A stretch of DNA of 64,000 nucleotides from the NCBI RefSeq assembly GCF_018294505.1, contig NC_057808.1:223651325-223715324 (forward strand), in the 5' to 3' direction. The position numbers and the translations under genes were made by a program. The DNA is from Triticum aestivum. Taxonomy: Eukaryota > Streptophyta > Magnoliopsida > Poales > Poaceae. Position 1 is the first letter of the stretch, and every line of letters starts with the position of its first letter. A model generated the notes under the pieces. It did no database searches. It was not told the origin of the DNA and saw nothing but the letters and a program-made list of their open reading frames with translations. Below, piece by piece: positions 26,301 through 32,300 of this stretch.

Positions 26301-29300
26301 ATTGGCCTGGACAGCCTGGCAGCAGGGGCAAGTACGACAACCAGCACTGCGGAGAGAATCAAGCTGGCGCCAGATAGCAGAACTCTGTGCATAAAAGTCA
26401 TCAACAGTAGAGTCACCCTGCTGAAGAGCATGCTCCTGACGAACCACAGAAAGGTATAAGGCATCACCAGAGGGCTCATAGCGCTGACGAAGACAGGTCC
26501 ACATCTGAAAGACAGTAGGAAGACCCAGAAACTCAGAAGCAAACTGAGGCAGAACACTAGCAATGAGAACAGCTGCAGCACGAGCATCATCATCAAGCCA
26601 CTGGGTGTAAACAGACAAAGCACCATGATACGTCTGAAGAGCCTCCTCATAAGCCAAAACCCTCTCATCATAAGCACGATCAGCAGTCTCATCAGCAAGC
26701 TTAGCCGCATCCTTGGCGGCCTGATTAGCGTCCGTAGGAAGAACCAGTGGAGTCGGCGGAGTAGGGGCCACCGGAGGGACCGGACGTGGCGGACAGCAGA
26801 CCTCGCCAGAAAGAACACCCCAGAGACGAATGCCACGCATGTGAATGCGCATGAAGCCAGCGAACTCTGTGTAGTTAGTACCATCGAAGATCACCGGACA
26901 GCGAGGGACAGCAACATAGCCCGATGCAGCAGACATTTTTTTAGCAGAGATCCGAAATCAGCAGAAGCCGGACGAGGACGGCGGCTGGGAGCGGGATCCG
27001 GCACGGGAAGCCGGCGAAACCCAGCGAGAAGGGCAGCTGGGGGCGGGATCCGGTGCGGGGACGACGGGATCGGGGAGCACTGCCTGGACACGATCGGGGG
27101 GAGAGGGACAGCAGCCCAGCCTGGCGATCCACACGGCGGCGACGACGGCGGCAAGTGACGACGGGATCGGGGAGCACGGCGTCAACTCGATCGGGAGGAG
27201 AGGCAGCGGCCCAGTCGGGTCGGGCGATCCACACGGCGCTCGATTGGGAGGAGAGGCAGCGGCCTAGTCGGGTCGAGCGATCCACACGGCGCTCAATCGG
27301 GAGGAGAGGCAGCGGCGACGGGGAAACAGAGCGGCGGCCACAGAGGATAATGGCGTCGCGAGGCGGATCAATCAGCACGAGTTGCAGCGTGCAAAAAATT
27401 GACCTAGCTCTAATACCATGTTAGGAAAATATGCAACTTGTATTCCCATGAGGCCATAGGCCGATATATATACATGTACAGGTGTGGAACATATGCAGGA
27501 AACCCCTTATACAACGGGATAAATACAAAGGGGTACATGACTTATATTATAACTCTAACAGTCCTGTCCTTCAATACGCGGATGACACTCTAATTATCAT
27601 AAAGGCAGACGAAGATAACCTTGCCTCCCTAAAATCTATCCTGCTCAATTTCTCCCTCGCCACGGGTCTCCACATCAATTTTGCTAAAAGCACTTTTGCC
27701 CCAATCCATGTTGACCCTTCTGTGGCCGCTCGCATGGCAAGTATGTTGGGTTGCTCGGTCGCTACTTTCCCGCAGAACTATCTTGGTCTCCCTTTGTCTA
27801 CCCACAAACTTCGTCTAATAGATTTCCACCCGTTAATTGCTAAGGTTGACAAATGGTTAGCTGGTTGGCGAGGACACCTCTCTGCGGCCGGTAGGGCAGT
27901 TCTTGTCAACTCTGTAATTCGAGCTCTTCCCACCTATGCTATGAGCGTTATGCTGCTTCCTGTTGGTTCTATTCAGGAGATTGACAAGCGGTGCCGTGCT
28001 TTCTTTTGGGCTGGCGATGACCACGTGAATGGGGGTCAATGCAAAGTTGCTTGGGCAGACGTCTGTGCCCCCACTAAGAAGGGCGGCCTGGGCTTTAGAT
28101 GCCTTCATACTCGTAATATTTGCCTGCTTCTAAAATCCCTCAGTAAAATACACCATCCCGGTCTTGGCTCTTGGGACTCTTGGCTTGCCTCCACGTATGG
28201 TTGGGAAGGCGGGCACTACATTGGTGACACTCATAGACTACACACAATTGTTTGGAAGGACCTCCTGTCTGGTCTCCCTTTCTTCCGCTCTATTACCCAC
28301 GTCAAGATCGGTAACGGTGTCTCAACCGCGTTTTGGTTGGATCTATGGATCGGCAACGATACCTTGGCTGCTCGCTTCCCAAGTCTTTTCTCCCATGTTA
28401 CAAAACCTAATGTATCTGTTGCGTTTGTTCTTTCGGCGGAGGATCTTCGTCTTTCGTTACAACCACGTCTGACCATCGCTGCTACTAACGAGCTTCTTTG
28501 CCTGCGTACTGTTTTAGCCACAGTTAACTTGGTGCCGCAGGTACCGGATAACCGTTTATGCAGGATCAACGATAAGCCTCTTTCTGTTGCTTCTGCGTAT
28601 GGAGCTGCTTTCTCATCTCGGCCGGATGATCAGTTCTCTGAATTCATCTGGAGGAAGAACTATGCGACTAATCGGTGTAGGTTATTTATCTGGCTGGCGC
28701 ATCGAGGAAGACTGTTTACCAACGAGCGTCGCTTCCGGAGGGACCTAACGGATTCCGATACCTGCCCTTTCTGTTCGGAAACGGAGTCTACTTCCCACAT
28801 GCTAATTCACTGCCATGTTGCCGCTCAAGCTTGGATGACTGTGGACTCGCTAAACATCAACCCTTCAGATTGTTCTTCCATCCAAGACCTGCAAGGGCGT
28901 TCACCTGCTTGCAACTTTCGCAATACGGTTACTATGTCCATCCTCTGGAGCCTGTGGAATAGAAGGAACGCTAAAGTTTTCAAGCAAGAAGATGAGTCTT
29001 TGGGCTGCGTTCTTCGGCGGGCATCGCAAGACCTCTTTCTTTGGGCTCATCGATGTGGAAAGGAGAATCGCAAACAAATTCTGATCGACTGGGGAATCAT
29101 GTTGTCCCGGCTAGATGTAGCATAGTAGTTTTTATTTGATGTTTCCCTCTTTTCCTTTGCCCCTCCCTCTGTATATATTCTCTTTTAAACTTTAAAATTA
29201 ATAAATGAGTTCAGGCTGGCTTTTGCCCGCCGTAGTTCCCTCAAAAAAAAACATGTGTATATAGTAGGTGTATGTAACCAGAATTGTGCCATAAACATCC

Positions 29301-32300
29301 AGAGCAGGCAAGGGATTGTGCTAATTGTGCCATAAATATCCAGAGAGTTGTGTTAATTCGGTCTACCTGGTTTATTCAGTCATCGAGAGATGAAGACCGA
29401 TCCGACCGGTCTTTATGGGTTCGGTCTCTGTCTTTACAGGTCCGGTCTTTGGTTTTTATGCCCGGGCTTAGCTAGGGCCATGTGTGTGTGCAGGAGCAGT
29501 TTGGCTGGATCAACTTTGGTCTTTTTCTGCTACAAGGTGCATGGAGAAGCTACAACAACAAATAGAAAATGGAGAAGCTACAACAACAAATAGAAACAAT
29601 AAAATAATATTGTGCAACTTGCATGAAAGTTTTTTTTTCTGGGTCAATTTGCTGAGAGAGCTTGAAACAGGTGGACAGGCTACCGAGGCGCGCGGAGAAC
29701 CATATCATGAGGATCATGTTCTGTAGGGGCATCGAGCGATGCATGAATATGTTGGCTGACACGATGTGGGGTGAAGCATGGTTGCAGTGGCACAAGTTCG
29801 GCTGTGGTCAAACACATAAGGCGGATGGCCTGAATAGTCTGGCGGATTAACAGGATGTCGGTTGGAATAGAAAACGGTGGTGATATCGGCGACAATGACA
29901 TAGGAGCATGATGTTGATTGTGGCCGACTTCTGGGCGTGGAAAAAGAGCGCCGGCCCGAGGACTTGTGTGCTTCGACATGGCGAGTGTGAGGGGTTGGTT
30001 CAAACATCAGAGCTTGGAGTTGACGGTGATGCAAGGGTGGACTGGTCATTCACCATGGCGTCATGTTGAAGGTGGAGCTGGAGTCTGAGGGAAGACTTCA
30101 GTCGGCGCTGAGGAGGGGATACGACGTAAATAGACGGAGAGTCAAAGCCTATTTCAGTGAGAAGCGAGTGACATATTATTCGGGCTGGAGCATAGTGGTC
30201 CAGTCTAAAGGATGCGTGAACCTCGGCATCGGTCGGTGATGATCGGTGGTTCTCTGCAGTGGGGGTTGAGGTGGTGTGGGCTAGCTACTTGGGAGACTTC
30301 GACCGAGACAGCAGAGGCTCCACGCGGTGATAGTGGCGAGGCGTGCGGCAAGCGCGGGACATGACGACATGCCAAGGCATTGGTAGTCAGACAAAGTGTG
30401 CAGAGGGTGTTGAAGCAGCATTGGCCTTACCAAATTCAAGTTGGTGACTGAGTCTATCGGTACCAGGAGATGGATGCGAGTTGACCATGGAGAATCCAAG
30501 AAAGTGGTGGAAATTATGAAATGTCAAAAGCTTGAAGAGCATATGGCCGTATATTCCGTGGTGTTCAGTGCACATGACAAAGTGCGGATGACAAGTACAG
30601 AAGGAGGCGGATTGCTATAGTTTGGGTATGTAAAAGACTATCCAGAAAAGAAGGTGAGACGACTGCGAGGATGTTGAGTCTTATATGTGGTTCAGTATTT
30701 TAGGTGTCCACTTTTATGCAGATCTGCAATTAGTGTGTGATGGCGTTGAGTGGATACTCTAAAAGTTGGGAGCGAAAACTGGAGTGAAGAGGAACTTAAT
30801 TTCTCTCGAGTGTTGACTGTGGTCAAGAAAAGAAGAGACTATAGTTGCAGTCACGTGGAGTCTGGGAGTAGTAGCGGTGCTCATGGGATAAGCTCTAGTC
30901 CAATGTACATTGAAGATTGATACATACACGAAATCAAGGTGGCGAGAATATTCGCGAAGGTAGAGTTTGTTGGAGTATCGAATATTTTTTACAACGGTTG
31001 GACTCTGAGTCGTAGGGTGTGTAGTCAGAGTATGGAGTCATGTCCTTGTAGGACACTTGTATCATAGACCTACTATATAATGTAGGGGTAGACACACAAT
31101 GTAATCTATCTATACCTAGTAATAAAGAGGGGATTGTTTCTGCCTGTCCGTTGCGCATTTTGCAGAAAATCTCCTGAATTTTCAGGGAATCAACCCACGG
31201 TCCACCCTTAAGTGACAGGAAGACGGTTTTTTTGGGCAATTTGAGGATTTGCCCCATCTTTCCTTGCACTTTGAGGATTTGCCCTCGATTTTGTTGTAAC
31301 TTAGGATTTGCCACTACTTTCTCAAAAACTTGATGATTTGCCCTTTATGCCTGGTTTGAGATTACACTACAAAACGGATGACCAATATACCCTCTCTCCA
31401 AAACCAACTCAAAGTTCATCCGGCAGCCCACTCCTCGTACTGTTGTGCTGCTTTCCTCTCTTTATGCTCCGGTGCCGTCGTTGAAGTTGCCGCTCCTCTC
31501 TCCACATGCTCTGCTGCCCACGAGCAGATGCTTCTGCTCTTCTCATCACCACCACCTCCATCCTCTACAACGGCATGTGCTCGAGGGGCAACTCCGGCAT
31601 TCGTCCATGGGCGAGATGCTCGGGCATGGCGCATCACTTGTAATTGTAGAGCCGTGAGCTCTCCTCGCAAGGTATCTCACCTCCCTGCGTTAGTCTCCCA
31701 TGACAGCGCGCACCCCATTGTCCTTCACGAGTTCCAACAGCCACGCGTGCATCTCCACAGCCGCGGTCACCGTGGCGCGGACACGATGTCCAAGTCGCCA
31801 TTAGTGAGCAATCGCAGAGCGGCGCTCAGGGGCTGTGTCACGAACGCCATGTCGCGCGGCCTCCTTCTACTCATGCGCGCCGCGGTTTCTTGTAGTCGTG
31901 GCACCGCTCCTCGCGGCGACGTCTGGCACGTACCCCATGTCGGCCATGCTGCTCGCCGTGGTTGTGTGCGTGGCCACCGTCAGCCTCGTGCGGCGTCGTC
32001 CAACGCATTGATAGATGAGGGCCTGCTCGGCGCCTCAACAAGTACGCCAGCCAGACAAGTTGTTGTAGGTCGAGCCCGGCCGCTATGGCCGCCACGCGCA
32101 GGGCCGCCTCGCCGACTGTGATCGCTTGGCTGAAGGTTGATCTCGGGCGCTGCGGCTGCCGCGCGCAGCACCGTCTGCCGACCGCGGTCGCCAACACTGG
32201 CACCCGCCGCGCCGTCCGCCACAAAGCCTCAACATCGACGGCTGCAGGTCAAGCCAGTCGTTGTGGCCGCTGCGAGCACAAACGCCGGCAGCCGGGCACC

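Larger units (their letters stand above)
22389..27560 (-). mobile_element. Copia LTR retrotransposon 2 (same family as element 1), inside the LINE
   Basis: 5172 bases with a perfect GTCCT duplication at 22384-22388 and 27561-27565. LTRs 22389-22530 and 27419-27560 (142 bases) look identical. PBS complement TCTAATACCA abuts 27418. The protein is close to that of element 1, although the LTRs are only distantly similar. It is the youngest layer of the intron 9 nest. Confidence 0.95.
20758..29250 (+). mobile_element. L1-type LINE, 5'-truncated, split by Copia element 2
   Basis: LINE pieces are 20758-22388 and 27566-29250. The target duplication ACATGTGTATATAG lies at 20744-20757 and 29251-29264, and an A-run (29243-29250) closes the 3' end. 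Truncation lies inside the endonuclease. It belongs to the plant L1 class with an APE-type endonuclease, RT and a terminal zinc-binding domain. Confidence 0.92.

Noticed and set aside
31378..32121. 247-codon open frame as a host gene
   Set aside because: Lies in GC-rich transposon cargo, begins inside the terminal repeat region and shows no recognisable domain. Kept only as possible captured DNA.
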